A stretch of 64,000 nt of DNA, from assembly GCF_026627505.1 (NCBI RefSeq), contig NZ_JAPNLK010000033.1, positions 20,573 to 84,572 on the forward strand, read 5' to 3'. Shown here in pieces: positions 1-8,620 of this stretch. The notes under the pieces were generated by a model. That model searched no databases. It saw only the letters and a list, made by a program, of their open reading frames with translations, and was not told where the DNA came from. Source of the stretch: Streptomyces sp. H27-H5 (GTDB lineage Bacteria > Actinomycetota > Actinomycetes > Streptomycetales > Streptomycetaceae). Position numbers and translations under genes: made by a program. Within the stretch, counting starts at the first letter, position 1, and every line of letters begins with the position of its first letter.

Positions 1-59
1 CTGGGATGGTGCCCCCGGCTCCCGGGGGCGCCGTCCCGTCACCAGTGAAGAGCGGTTTC

Positions 60-827
60 ATGAGAATCAGCAGCTTGCCGGACACCCGCCGCACGGCCGG
101 GATCGCCCTCACGGCGACGGCCCTCACCCTCGCCTCCCTGTGCTGCGCCACGGAGGCCTCCGCCACCACGCGGCCCTCGACACCGCAGGCCCGGACGGCG
201 CCCGCCGCGGCGACGGTGCCGCTCTCGATCGCCCGGACCGCGGACGGCGGCGCACGCGACGTCGCGATCACGATCGACGACGGACCCGACCCGGTCTGGA
301 CGCCGCAGGTCCTGGACGTGCTGAAGGGGTACGGGGTCAAGGCCACGTTCTGCATGATCGGAACGAACGCCGAGAAGTACCCCGATCTCGTCCGGCAGGT
401 GGTGGCGGACGGACACCGGTTGTGCGACCACTCCGTCAGCCACGACATGACCATGGACAGGAAGCCCGTCGCCTATCAGGAGCGGCAGATCCTCGACGCC
501 GAGGACATGATCGAGAAGGCGGCCCCGGGGGCGACCGTCGACTACTACCGCGCACCGGGCGGCGCCTTCTCCCCGGCCGGCCGGCGGATCGCGGCGGAGC
601 ACGGGATGCGCCCGCTGGGCTGGAGCGTGGACCCGAAGGACTGGAGCCGGCCCGGCACGCCCGCGATCGTGGCCACGGTGGAGAACGGGCTGCCCGCGGA
701 GCCGACCGTGCTGTTCCACGACGGGGGCGGCGACCGTGGCGAGACGGTGGAGGCCCTGCGCACGCTCCTGCCGTGGTTCACGGAGCACGGCTACGCGTTC
801 ACCTTCCCGGTCCGCACGGCCGGCTGA
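60..827 (+). CDS. Secreted polysaccharide deacetylase (NodB domain)
   Basis: A 255-residue exported protein. A signal peptide occupies about residues 1-37 (charged start, hydrophobic run ALTATALTLASL, cleavage near ASA-TT). The NodB/CE4 domain fills the rest: motif 1 TIDDGPD with the two metal/catalytic aspartates, motif 2 as H-S-x-S-H (DHSVSHD), motif 3 YYRAPGG, and a late LFHDG. CE4 enzymes remove N- or O-acetyl groups from peptidoglycan, chitin oligomers or xylan. The substrate cannot be told from sequence. The start at 60 is chosen because it puts the signal peptide at the N-terminus; the in-frame ATG at 6 adds a proline-rich stretch with no signal character. Confidence 0.9.
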   Translation: MRISSLPDTRRTAGIALTATALTLASLCCATEASATTRPSTPQARTAPAAATVPLSIARTADGGARDVAITIDDGPDPVWTPQVLDVLKGYGVKATFCMIGTNAEKYPDLVRQVVADGHRLCDHSVSHDMTMDRKPVAYQERQILDAEDMIEKAAPGATVDYYRAPGGAFSPAGRRIAAEHGMRPLGWSVDPKDWSRPGTPAIVATVENGLPAEPTVLFHDGGGDRGETVEALRTLLPWFTEHGYAFTFPVRTAG

Positions 828-900
828 AACCCCCCGGCCGGGGGCACCTCGTCCACCCCGGCTACCAGGCGGTAACGTCGCCTCCGAGGATTGGAGTTCC

Positions 901-1413
901 ATGACCCGCCTGCTCAGCGTTTCCGACAGCGTCATCGTCGAGGCCAGCCCGTCAACGGTGTACCGGCACGTGTGCGACCCCTCTCTCATGGGCCGCTGGA
1001 GCCCCGAGAACCTGGGTGCCACCCTCACCCGCGAGCCGGGCCCCGTACCGGTCGGGACGGTCTTCGACGGACACAACAAGCGCGGCGCCTTCCGCTGGAC
1101 CACGCGCTGCACCGTGACGGCGGCGGACCAGGACGAGCTGTTCCGCTTCCGGGTCCACTCCATCGGGCTGAAGCGGCCGCGCCTGCGCGGCCCCATCGCC
1201 ACCTGGGAGTACCGGTTCGAGGCGGTCCCCGAGGGGACGAAGGTGACGGAGACCTGGACCGACGACCGCCGCTCGTGGCCGGATCTCGTCGCGAACGTCT
1301 TCGACAAGATCGCAACGGGCGGGCACACATTCGCCGACTTCCAGCGCCGGAACATCCGCGTCACCCTGCGCAATCTCAAGGCCGCCCTGGAATCCGACGC
1401 CGGCAGGTCGTGA
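901..1413 (+). CDS. SRPBCC-family protein (polyketide cyclase/dehydrase-like)
   Basis: A 170-residue START/SRPBCC-fold protein. The opening VIVEASPSTVYRHVCDPSLMGRWSPE is the usual first strand and helix of the Polyketide_cyc2 group, and the C-terminal helix carries HTFADFQRRNIRVTLRNLK. Such proteins bind a hydrophobic ligand in a cavity; the ligand is unknown here. A GGAG stands just ahead of the ATG. It follows the deacetylase by 73 bp and is probably separate from the aldehyde dehydrogenase, which begins 231 bp further on. Confidence 0.8.
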   Translation: MTRLLSVSDSVIVEASPSTVYRHVCDPSLMGRWSPENLGATLTREPGPVPVGTVFDGHNKRGAFRWTTRCTVTAADQDELFRFRVHSIGLKRPRLRGPIATWEYRFEAVPEGTKVTETWTDDRRSWPDLVANVFDKIATGGHTFADFQRRNIRVTLRNLKAALESDAGRS

Positions 1414-1644
1414 GCGAGGGCGGTGCGGCGACCTCGGCGCGCTTGGCGCCCGTGACCGCAGCCGACCCGCCCGGGGAAGTCCGCGTTTGGAGCGGAATAA
1501 TCCGGCCACACTAGTTGCTATATACATCGATCGACGCGGGTGTCGCCCTCCCCTGGAGGGGCACGCCCGCCCGACGATCGCCGCACATCCGCACGTCCGG
1601 TGACGGCAACGCCCGGCCTGGCCTTCCCTCAGGAGTCAACCCCC

Positions 1645-2964
1645 ATGTCGAACCACCCCCCGGAGCAGCCCGCAGACACCGTCGAGCGGCTTCGCGCCGG
1701 CTTCGCGTCCGGTCGCACCAAGTCGCTCTCCTGGCGCACGACGCAGCTCCGGGCGGTGCGCGCCCTGCTGAAGGAACGCGGGGAGGAGCTGGCCGCCGCG
1801 CTCCACGCGGACCTCGGGAAGGGGCGCGAGGAGGCCTACCGCACCGAGATCGACTTCGTCGTGCGGGAGATCGACCACACGCTGGACAACCTCGCGGAGT
1901 GGCTCCGCCCCCGGCCGGTGGAGGTTCCCGAGCGGCTGAGCCCGGCCACCGCGCACACCGTGCTGGATCCGCTGGGCGTGGTCCTGGTCATCGCCCCGTG
2001 GAACTACCCGCTGCAACTGCTGCTGGCCCCCGTCGTCGGCGCGCTGGCCGCGGGCAACTGCGTCCTCGCCAAGCCCAGCGAACTGGCCCCGGCCACGTCG
2101 AGGGCCGTGGCCGAGCTGCTGCCGCTGTACGTGGACACCGACGCGGTCGCGGTGGTGGAGGGCGGCGTCCCCGAGACGACGGAGCTGTTGGCGCAGCGCT
2201 TCGACCACATCTTCTACACCGGCAACGGGACGGTCGGCCGGATCGTGATGCGTGCCGCCGCCGAGCACCTCACCCCGGTGACACTGGAACTCGGCGGCAA
2301 GTCACCGGCGTTCGTCGACCGCGGCACGGACCTGGCCGTCGTGGCCGCCCGGCTGGCGTCGACGAAATTCATGAACGCGGGCCAGACCTGCGTCGCCCCC
2401 GACTACGTGCTCACCGACCCCGAGACGGCCCGGGAGCTGGAGAAGGCCCTCGCCGACGCCGTGCACACGCTGTACGGGGACGACCCGGCCGCCTCCCCCG
2501 CGTACGGCCGCATCATCAACGACCGTCACTTCGACCGCCTCACGGGCCTGCTGGCGTCGGGCCGCACGGTGGTCGGCGGCGACCACGACCGCGCGGCGCG
2601 CTACATCGCCCCCACGGTCCTGGCCGACGTGTCCCCGGACTCCCCCGTGATGGCCGAGGAGATCTTCGGGCCGATCCTGCCGGTGGTCGAGGTGGCCGGG
2701 CTGGACGAGGCCATCGCGTTCATCGGCGACCGGGACAAGCCGTTGGCGCTGTACGCCTTCACCGAGTCGCGGACCACGCGGGAACGCCTCACCGAGGAGA
2801 CCTCCTCGGGCGGTCTCACGTTCGGCCTTCCCGTGGCCCATCTGACCGTCTCCGACCTCCCGTTCGGCGGGGTGGGCGAGAGCGGCATGGGCAACTACCA
2901 CGGTCACTGGTCGCTGGCCACGTTCAGCCACCTCAAGGCGGTCCTGGACAAGCCGCTGGGCTGA
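1645..2964 (+). CDS. Aldehyde dehydrogenase family protein
   Basis: A 439-residue NAD(P)-dependent aldehyde dehydrogenase of the short class-3 type, oxidising aldehydes to acids in the cytoplasm. Visible landmarks are the cofactor loop IAPWNYPLQ, VLAKPSE, the catalytic-base motif LELGGKSP, the catalytic cysteine in NAGQTCVAPDY and the late EEIFGPILP. The start at 1645 has AGGAG about 10 nt upstream; the open frame extends further without coding character. A strong hairpin follows the stop, so it is probably monocistronic. Confidence 0.92.
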   Translation: MSNHPPEQPADTVERLRAGFASGRTKSLSWRTTQLRAVRALLKERGEELAAALHADLGKGREEAYRTEIDFVVREIDHTLDNLAEWLRPRPVEVPERLSPATAHTVLDPLGVVLVIAPWNYPLQLLLAPVVGALAAGNCVLAKPSELAPATSRAVAELLPLYVDTDAVAVVEGGVPETTELLAQRFDHIFYTGNGTVGRIVMRAAAEHLTPVTLELGGKSPAFVDRGTDLAVVAARLASTKFMNAGQTCVAPDYVLTDPETARELEKALADAVHTLYGDDPAASPAYGRIINDRHFDRLTGLLASGRTVVGGDHDRAARYIAPTVLADVSPDSPVMAEEIFGPILPVVEVAGLDEAIAFIGDRDKPLALYAFTESRTTRERLTEETSSGGLTFGLPVAHLTVSDLPFGGVGESGMGNYHGHWSLATFSHLKAVLDKPLG

Positions 2965-2977
2965 CCCCACCGACGAC

Positions 2978-3017
2978 GCGGGGAGGGAACCGGCCATCGC
3001 GCCGGGTCCCTCCCCGC
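2978..3017 (+). terminator. Rho-independent-type terminator after the aldehyde dehydrogenase
   Basis: A 17-bp inverted repeat (2978-2994 against 3001-3017) with one mismatch and a 6-nt loop, starting 13 nt after the stop codon. There is no U-tract, as is usual in this genus. Confidence 0.7.
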
Positions 3018-3173
3018 ACGCCATCAGTAGGGTTCACCGCGACACCGGCACACGGGGCCGCCCGCTCACGGCCCGGGGATCCATCATGGCGTTGCCGAAC
3101 CGCCCCTCGATGGATCGTCCGCCGGCCCGCCCACGCACCCGCGGTGGCCGGCCCGAGCTCAATGGAGAGCCGA

Positions 3174-3641
3174 ATGAACCGTGTGTGGATGCGCACCCTC
3201 TCGCTGGTCGTTCTCGCGGGTCTCGCCGCCGGGGCGACGGGGTGTTCCGACGGCAGCACGCCGTCCGATGTCGCCTCGAAGGCGGCGTCCGCCGTGCAGT
3301 CGGTCGGGGCGGGTCTGGACTCCGCGGCGGCCGAGGCGAAGAAGAAGCTCGACGGGGTGAAGGACGGGGTGAACGCGAAGAACGACGTGACCCTCGGAAC
3401 CGTCGCCCGGGACACCGACGGGCGCACCACCGTCCCCGTGACGGTGTCCAACACGGCCGGCGACAAGAAGTCCTTCGCCGTACAGGTCGACTTCCGCGAC
3501 AGCGGGGGCACCCTGCTCGACACCGTCGTGGTGACCGTCGCGGACGTGACGGCCGGCGCGACCGGCAAGGGCACGGCCCGCAGCACCCGGAGCCTTTCGG
3601 GCGAGGTGAAGGCCGAGACCGGGACCGCCCTGCGCTACTGA
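3174..3641 (+). CDS. Putative lipoprotein with C-terminal FxLYD-like beta domain
   Basis: A 155-residue exported protein. Residues 1-22 form a lipoprotein signal (MNRVWMRTLSLVVLAGLAAGATGC); the cysteine would be lipidated, though the box A-T-G-C is imperfect. Residues 30-65 are an alanine/lysine-rich helix (AAAEAKKKLDGVKDGV). The remainder is a beta-rich segment that resembles FxLYD/DUF4352-type domains (VTVSNTAGDKKSFAVQVDFRD). Function unknown. The start at 3174 is preferred over 3162 because GGAG sits 6-8 nt ahead of it. Confidence 0.7.
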   Translation: MNRVWMRTLSLVVLAGLAAGATGCSDGSTPSDVASKAASAVQSVGAGLDSAAAEAKKKLDGVKDGVNAKNDVTLGTVARDTDGRTTVPVTVSNTAGDKKSFAVQVDFRDSGGTLLDTVVVTVADVTAGATGKGTARSTRSLSGEVKAETGTALRY

Positions 3642-3679
3642 GACGCGCACGGCGGTCCCGGCTCGACCCGGCGGAAGCC

Positions 3680-5008
3680 TCAGGCGGGGCCGTCGGCGAC
3701 GGGAGTGGTCGGCCCCGGGTCGGCCGGGGGCTCCGACCCGGTTTCCGGCGCGGACCGGGTACCGGGCTGCGCCCCGTCCTCGGCGGGGGGCTCGTCGCCC
3801 TCGTTTCCCGCGTAGGCGCGCAGGTGACCGATCACCGTGTTGGCGACGGCGACCAGCGGCACGGCGACGACGGCGCCGCCGATCCCCGCGACCAGTCCAC
3901 CGGTCGCGACGGCCAGGACCACGGCCAGGGGATGGACCCGGACCGCACGCCCCAGGATGAAGGGCTGGAGGATGTGCCCTTCGATCTGCTGGACCGCGAG
4001 CACCACCAGCAGGGCCATGAGCGCGGTGAACACGCCCTGGGTGACGAGTGCGACGACCACGGCGAGGGCCCCGGACACCACCGCGCCGACCAGCGGCACG
4101 AACGACGCCAGGAAGATCACCACACCGATGGGCACGGCGAGCGGGACGCCCAGGAGGTAGATGCCGACGCCGATGAAGAGCGCGTCGATCAGGGCGACGA
4201 TCATCGTCCCGCGCACGTACGCGGTGAGCGTGCCCCAAGCGCGCGGACCGGCGCCCGCCACGCCCGGCCGGGCGACGGCCGGGACCAGTTTGAGCGTCCA
4301 CTGCCAGATGCGCTTGCCGTCGTACAGCAGGAAGAGCGTGGAGAACATCGCCAGCAGCATGCCGGTGAAGATCTCCACGAGCACGGTCACGCCTTGGAGG
4401 CCCGTGGAAGTGATCTCGCTGGTGCTGGTGCCGATCGCGTCGCTCAGGTTCTTGGCGACGTCATTGATCTGCTGCTCGGTCACGTGGAACGGACTGTCGA
4501 GCAGCCACTGTTTGAGTTCCTCGATGCCTTCCTGGAGGCGCCCCGAGAGGGTGTCGAGGTTGTCGAGCACCTGCCAGACCACGAACCAGCCGACCAGGCC
4601 CAGCACGAGGAACCCGCAGATCGCGGTCACCGCGGTGGCCAGGCCCTGGGACAGGCCGCTTCGGTGCAGTCGGGCGACCGTCGGCTGGAGCAGCGCGGTG
4701 ACCAGAAGGGCGACGACGAAGGCGAGGACGACGAGTCGGACGGCGCCGATGACCCGCATCAGCACCCACAGCGTGGCCGCGAGCACGAGGAACCGCCAGC
4801 CCGCCTCGGCCGCCACCCGAATGCTCCAGGGCACCGCCACGGCCGGATCCGGTGTACGGGGGCGGGCGCGTCGGGCCTCTGCCGTCCGCTCCTCCTCCGC
4901 GTTCTCCCCGTACTCCGCGTCGCGGCGCGCCTGGGCCTGCGCGCGGCGCTCGCCGAGCGCGGTCGCGCCTTCTTTCACGCGGTCGAGCCATCTGTGGATT
5001 CCGGGCAT
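3680..5008 (-). CDS. AI-2E family transporter (PerM/TqsA-type membrane protein)
   Basis: A 442-residue membrane protein. A charged, Arg/Glu-rich cytoplasmic N-terminus (about residues 1-60) is followed by about eight hydrophobic segments in the AI-2E_transport pattern: two early helices, a long soluble stretch (residues about 155-215, LDTLSGRLQEGIEELKQWL), then closely packed helices with GIYLLGVPLAVPIGVVIF and QQIEGHILQPFILGR, the family's most conserved motif. Members export small molecules or act as Na+/H+ antiporters; the substrate here is unknown. A strong GGAGG lies 6 nt ahead of the ATG. The C-terminal tail is acidic and proline-rich. Confidence 0.88.
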   Translation of the reverse strand: MPGIHRWLDRVKEGATALGERRAQAQARRDAEYGENAEEERTAEARRARPRTPDPAVAVPWSIRVAAEAGWRFLVLAATLWVLMRVIGAVRLVVLAFVVALLVTALLQPTVARLHRSGLSQGLATAVTAICGFLVLGLVGWFVVWQVLDNLDTLSGRLQEGIEELKQWLLDSPFHVTEQQINDVAKNLSDAIGTSTSEITSTGLQGVTVLVEIFTGMLLAMFSTLFLLYDGKRIWQWTLKLVPAVARPGVAGAGPRAWGTLTAYVRGTMIVALIDALFIGVGIYLLGVPLAVPIGVVIFLASFVPLVGAVVSGALAVVVALVTQGVFTALMALLVVLAVQQIEGHILQPFILGRAVRVHPLAVVLAVATGGLVAGIGGAVVAVPLVAVANTVIGHLRAYAGNEGDEPPAEDGAQPGTRSAPETGSEPPADPGPTTPVADGPA

Positions 5009-5326
5009 TCGGAACCTCCCTCCGTGTCGTTGCCCTTCTGCCCTCGATCTGCTCCGTCAGCCGGGTGGGCCGCGGTCGGTTCGGGAGTCGGTTCGGGAGT
5101 CGGTTCACACGGCGAGGGGCCCGGCGTCGTGTGTCCGACGCCGGGCCCTGGGTGGTGCGGTTGCGCGGTCCACGACGGCTTCCCTCCGCTGTCCGGTACG
5201 GGGCGACTCGCCCCGGGAGGTCCAGCGTGGTTCATCCGGCCCGCTCCGGCATCCGCGCGTGACTCGGCGACCAGCGGGAGCGTGGGGGTCAAGGGCTCGA
5301 TGCGGTGCCCCGACCCGGTGCGCGCC
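5009..5326. other. Intergenic region with tandem 12-mers and a hairpin
   Basis: No gene is recognised. The stretch holds 2.5 tandem copies of CGGTTCGGGAGT (5077-5106) in the probable leader of the minus-strand AI-2E gene, and the hairpin at 5117-5148. Promoter elements for the AI-2E gene must lie here but I cannot name them. Confidence 0.5.
5117..5148 (-). terminator. Hairpin ending the 6479-5327 minus-strand unit
   Basis: A perfect 13-bp stem (5117-5129 with 5136-5148) and a 6-nt loop, about 180 nt beyond the stop of the upstream minus-strand gene and ahead of the AI-2E start. Confidence 0.6.
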
Positions 5327-5929
5327 TCAGGTGTTGAGGAGGCGGTTGAAGAAGGAGCGGTAGCGCTGCAGCGCGAGGCGCAGGTCCTCCGTGGCGACCT
5401 GTTCGCCCCGGTCCCACTGGCCCTCCAGGTCCTGCTTGTGCGCGGAGAAGGTCCGGGCGAGCTCCTGCATCACCTCGGCCACCAGGGTGTCGGCGGACCG
5501 CACCGCTTCCTGCGGGTCGTCCACGAAGCGCCCCTGGATCTCGCTCCACTGCTTGCGCAGGCCGTCCGCGTCGGCTCCCCCGAGCAGGGGCTCGTCCGAT
5601 TCGCCGGCGCCGACCTCGTCGGTGCTCGCCTCGGTGCGCGCCGGCTCGTCCCGCAGGCCGTCCCGGCCGAACTCGCGCGGGTCGCCTGCCGAGACCTCGC
5701 GCGGGTCGTCCCGTACGCCGTCCAGGGGGTCGGCCGGCAGGCCGTCCCGACCGAACTCTCGCGGGTCCTCGCGCGGGTCGTCGCGTATGACGTCGCCCTC
5801 GGTCCCGGCGGTGGTGTCGGCCCCGCCGGGATACACGCCGGAGCCGCGCTCGGTACCCGGGTGGGCGAGGCTCTCCGTGGTCAGGCGGCCCTCGACGGGT
5901 CGGCCGGTCGTGTCTTCGTTCTCCCGCAT
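5327..5929 (-). CDS. Hypothetical protein with acidic repeats, paralogous to its upstream neighbour
   Basis: A 200-residue soluble protein. Residues 1-110 are low-complexity and acidic, with imperfect repeats of DDPRE and DPREFGRDGL, and are probably disordered. The C-terminal 75 residues (QGRFVDDPQEAVRSADTLV to LRLALQRYRSFFNRLL) match the end of the gene at 5931-6479 in pattern: FVDxP, ADxLV, a long helix, then TExLRxAxxxYRxxFxxLL. That makes the two a tandem duplication. The ATG lies 1 nt past the neighbour's TGA, so translation is likely coupled. Function unknown. Confidence 0.7.
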   Translation of the reverse strand: MRENEDTTGRPVEGRLTTESLAHPGTERGSGVYPGGADTTAGTEGDVIRDDPREDPREFGRDGLPADPLDGVRDDPREVSAGDPREFGRDGLRDEPARTEASTDEVGAGESDEPLLGGADADGLRKQWSEIQGRFVDDPQEAVRSADTLVAEVMQELARTFSAHKQDLEGQWDRGEQVATEDLRLALQRYRSFFNRLLNT

Positions 5930-5930
5930 G

Positions 5931-6479
5931 TCATCGGCTCCCTTGGTTCGTGTTCGTCAGCAGGTCGTCGAACAGAGCGCGGTAGTGCACCATCGCCCCG
6001 CGGAGTTCCTCGGTCGTCGTCTCGCCCTCGCCGCTGCGCACGTTGACCTCGTGGGCCGCGCGGTAGTGTTCGAGGGTGCGTCCGTGTTCGACGGACAGGT
6101 CACGCAGTTGTCCGTGGAACCCGTCCGCCGGGTAGCCGCGCTCCCGCATCAGCCGGGACACCAGCTCGTCGGCCCGGGCGACCGACCCTTCCGGGCGGTC
6201 CACGAAGGCTTCCTGTACGCCGCGCCACTCCTCGGCGTACTCCGTCCGGCGTTCGGCGGGCAGGTCCTTGATCTCGAACGTGTCGTGGCGCTGTTGGCGC
6301 GCCCTCAGCTCGCGGTCGGCCGCCATCCGGCTGCCGGCGGCCTCGGCCGTCCGGTCGTATTCGGGGCCGAACTGCCGCTGGAGGTTCCTGCGGCGCGTGA
6401 ACAACCACACTCCCGCGGCGAGGGCGATGAGCACCAGCGCGGCGGGAACGATGATCGCGATGAGCGTGCTTGTGGACAT
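5931..6479 (-). CDS. Membrane-anchored protein, paralogue of the downstream gene
   Basis: A 182-residue protein with one N-terminal transmembrane helix (residues about 5-26, LIAIIVPAALVLIALAAGVWLF) followed by RRR, so the rest is cytoplasmic. The C-terminal helical domain (VQEAFVDRPEGSVARADELV to LRGAMVHYRALFDDLL) resembles that of the adjacent gene. The start at 6479 is fixed by GGAGG 5-6 nt upstream and by the membrane segment; the longer open frame upstream lacks support. Function unknown. Confidence 0.75.
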   Translation of the reverse strand: MSTSTLIAIIVPAALVLIALAAGVWLFTRRRNLQRQFGPEYDRTAEAAGSRMAADRELRARQQRHDTFEIKDLPAERRTEYAEEWRGVQEAFVDRPEGSVARADELVSRLMRERGYPADGFHGQLRDLSVEHGRTLEHYRAAHEVNVRSGEGETTTEELRGAMVHYRALFDDLLTNTNQGSR

Positions 6480-6666
6480 GTTGGCCTCCAGGCCGCGGCC
6501 TCGTCTCTTCGGTTGCTGTGGCGGCTGCCCGCAACCCCCGGGCACAAACCCGCCCGGGTGGAGTCGAGATGAGTGGGTGTAAGTGGGTGGGGTGGCAGGG
6601 GCCACCGGTGCGCGCGCCGCCCTCGGGAGTGGTGTGTGCACCCCTCGGCGGGTCGCGCGGCGCGTG

Positions 6667-7083
6667 TCAGCTCGTGTGCGGGTGGGGCGGGCCGGCGGGG
6701 TGGAAGCAGGCGGTGATCGCCTTGCCGCCGTGGCAGGCGTGCACGTCCCAGGTGTCGGCGAGCGTCGCCACGATGCCCAGGCCGCGCCCGGAGGTCGCTC
6801 CCTCGCCGGGCTCGCGCGGCTCGGGCAGGTGGGGGTCGCCGTCGGCGACGCTCACGTGCAGGCAGCTGCCGTCCCAGGTCAGCACCAGATGTGCGGCACC
6901 CTCGGTGTGCAGGTGCGCGTTGGTGACCAGCTCGGACACGGTGAGCAGGACGGAGTGCACGGTGTCCGGCTCCTCCCGTGCCCACGGCAGGGTGTCGAGG
7001 TGTTCGTCGGTCCAGCGGCGTGCCGCACGGACTCCTTCGGCGATGGGGAACGAGCGTGCCCATCCGACCGCTTTCATGACCAC
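6667..7083 (-). CDS. RsbW-type ATP-binding protein (anti-sigma-factor-like kinase)
   Basis: A 138-residue single-domain HATPase_c protein of the large Streptomyces RsbW-like group. The N-box is SVLLTVSELVTNAHLH, the DG motif is VSVADGD, and the glycine box is TSGRGLGIVATLADTW. The family binds sigma factors or phosphorylates STAS antagonists. The target is unknown: no sigma gene is adjacent, but an SsgA-like gene lies directly upstream. GTG at 7083 and ATG at 7077 are both possible starts. Confidence 0.85.
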   Translation of the reverse strand: MVMKAVGWARSFPIAEGVRAARRWTDEHLDTLPWAREEPDTVHSVLLTVSELVTNAHLHTEGAAHLVLTWDGSCLHVSVADGDPHLPEPREPGEGATSGRGLGIVATLADTWDVHACHGGKAITACFHPAGPPHPHTS

Positions 7084-7245
7084 TGGCTCCGCCTCCCGCC
7101 TGTTCCCGGACCGACCGGCCCTGATACCCGTGACTCGTGTGCCCGTCGCTCGTGTGGCCTCATGGCGCTGTCCGGCTGTCCGTCCGCGTGCCCTTCGCCG
7201 TGTCGAGCGTGCCCCCTCGGGCGGCCGGCACGCCGGCGAGCGTCG

Positions 7246-7668
7246 TCATTCGGCGGCGAACACCTCGGCGAGGAAGCCGTCGACGTCCTGGTTCTCCTCA
7301 CCCGCGGCCACCATGGCGTAGGTCTGTTCCAGGAACCGCGACACCGCGCCGGCGTCCGCGAGGAGCACCGCGCGTCCCTGACCCGACGAGGGGTCGCCGC
7401 GCAGCTCGAAGCGGACGGCGGGATGTGCGCCGTCCCGCTGGGGTCGCAGGGAGACGTCTCCCTCCCCCACGGGCCGGCGCAGCCCGTCGGCCAGCATCTG
7501 CCGGTCGAGGTACCACTGGGCCAGGAAGGTCTCGCCGTACACGAACTGTGCCCGGACCGCGTGCGGGTCGCTGCCTTCGTAGGTCATCCGGGCCTCGACG
7601 ACGAGCGGGAGTCCCGCTTCCTCTTCTTCCAGACGCATCGAAATCGTGTCCGACACACAGGTCTTCAC
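7246..7668 (-). CDS. SsgA-like sporulation/cell-division protein (SALP)
   Basis: A 140-residue protein with the SsgA-family pattern: an N-terminal strand pair, then SDPHAVRAQF, WYLDRQMLADGLRRPVGEGDVSLRP, and a C-terminal helix around VSRFLEQTY. SsgA-like proteins occur in sporulating actinomycetes and control septum placement, peptidoglycan remodelling or spore separation. Which paralogue this is cannot be decided. The GTG start has GGAGG 5-6 nt ahead. It sits between an anti-sigma-type kinase and a DUF6328-like membrane protein on the same strand. Confidence 0.85.
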   Translation of the reverse strand: MKTCVSDTISMRLEEEEAGLPLVVEARMTYEGSDPHAVRAQFVYGETFLAQWYLDRQMLADGLRRPVGEGDVSLRPQRDGAHPAVRFELRGDPSSGQGRAVLLADAGAVSRFLEQTYAMVAAGEENQDVDGFLAEVFAAE

Positions 7669-7741
7669 AGGGGCCTCCGGAACGCGGTCGGTGGATTCCT
7701 CCGCCTGCCCTCGGAACGCCCCCTCATGCCTGGCCGGTTCC

Positions 7742-8281
7742 TCAGTCCTCGTCGGTGTAGCGGAAGCGGGCCCACAGGGGCAGGAGGAACCAGCAGACGA
7801 GGAACCAGAGGAACACCCCGGCCACGATCCACGGCGCGAGCATGTTGTGGGTGGCGACCCGCAGGACGAGCAGCAGGGCGGTCACGAGGGTGCACAACAA
7901 CAGGACCAGTCCGACGAAGGTGAGCCGGGAGCACCAGGCGACGGCCTGGGGCTTGATGCGACGGCCCGAGACGATCCGATGGAAGGCGACCGGGGCGATC
8001 AGGGCGCCGGTGGCGAGCGATCCCAGGACGACGGTGATGATGTAGATCGTCTTGTCGGTCGACGGGAGCCCGTGGAAGAGCGGGGTGAACACGACCGTCA
8101 GCAGGAAGCCGAAGAGGATCTGCACTCCGGTCTGGGCCACGCGTATCTCTTGTACGAGTTCCTGCCATTGGCGGTCGGCGCGCTCCTCGGGGCTCTCGCC
8201 TCTGCCGTCGTGCGACCGCCCTCGTCCGGCCACGGGGGTCTTGCCCTCGTCGTCGGACGCGGCCTGTGCGGGGTCCGCCAT
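7742..8281 (-). CDS. DUF6328-like four-helix membrane protein
   Basis: A 179-residue protein. The charged N-terminus (about 1-50, EERADRQWQELVQEIRVAQTG) leads into four transmembrane segments: ILFGFLLTVVFTPLF, IIIVVLGSLATGALIA-like, LTFVGLVLLLCTLVTALLLVL, and IVAGVFLWFLVCWFLLPLWA. The order and the short KxIYxIT loop match the actinobacterial family I know as DUF6328. Function unknown. Confidence 0.75.
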   Translation of the reverse strand: MADPAQAASDDEGKTPVAGRGRSHDGRGESPEERADRQWQELVQEIRVAQTGVQILFGFLLTVVFTPLFHGLPSTDKTIYIITVVLGSLATGALIAPVAFHRIVSGRRIKPQAVAWCSRLTFVGLVLLLCTLVTALLLVLRVATHNMLAPWIVAGVFLWFLVCWFLLPLWARFRYTDED

Positions 8282-8620
8282 GATGATGTCCCTTCTGGCG
8301 GCCTTCCGGCCGCGCGGCGTGAGTCCGCGGGGCCGCGGTGGGGAGGGGACCTCCCGAAATCATCGAACGCATGCCCGGGCGAACGCGTCTCACACCCGTC
8401 GGATCCGCGCGCGACACCGGTCGGATCCGCGCGCGGCGCCCGTGTAGGGCGCCGTCGGGGGTCGCCGGGTGCGCGCGAGGGGCGGACACCGCGATCGGTG
8501 TCCGCCCCTCGGCCGTGCGGTGGAACGAACCACCGGCCCGGTGTGTGTGGTTGCCCGCGTACGGGCCGATGTGTGACGCCGTGAAGGACACCGCCTACCG
8601 GCGTCCGGTGGTTGCGTCGC
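8282..8620. repeat. Intergenic region with a 16-bp direct repeat
   Basis: No gene is seen. Two exact copies of GTCGGATCCGCGCGCG lie at 8398-8413 and 8420-8435 (22-bp period, two helical turns), followed by the hairpin at 8477-8510. The repeats are upstream of the minus-strand DUF6328-like gene and could be a regulator site, but nothing identifies one. Confidence 0.5.
8477..8510 (-). terminator. Strong hairpin terminator
   Basis: A perfect 15-bp stem (8477-8491 with 8496-8510) closed by the tetraloop CGAT. It lies about 110 nt downstream of the small minus-strand gene that ends at 8621. Confidence 0.7.
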
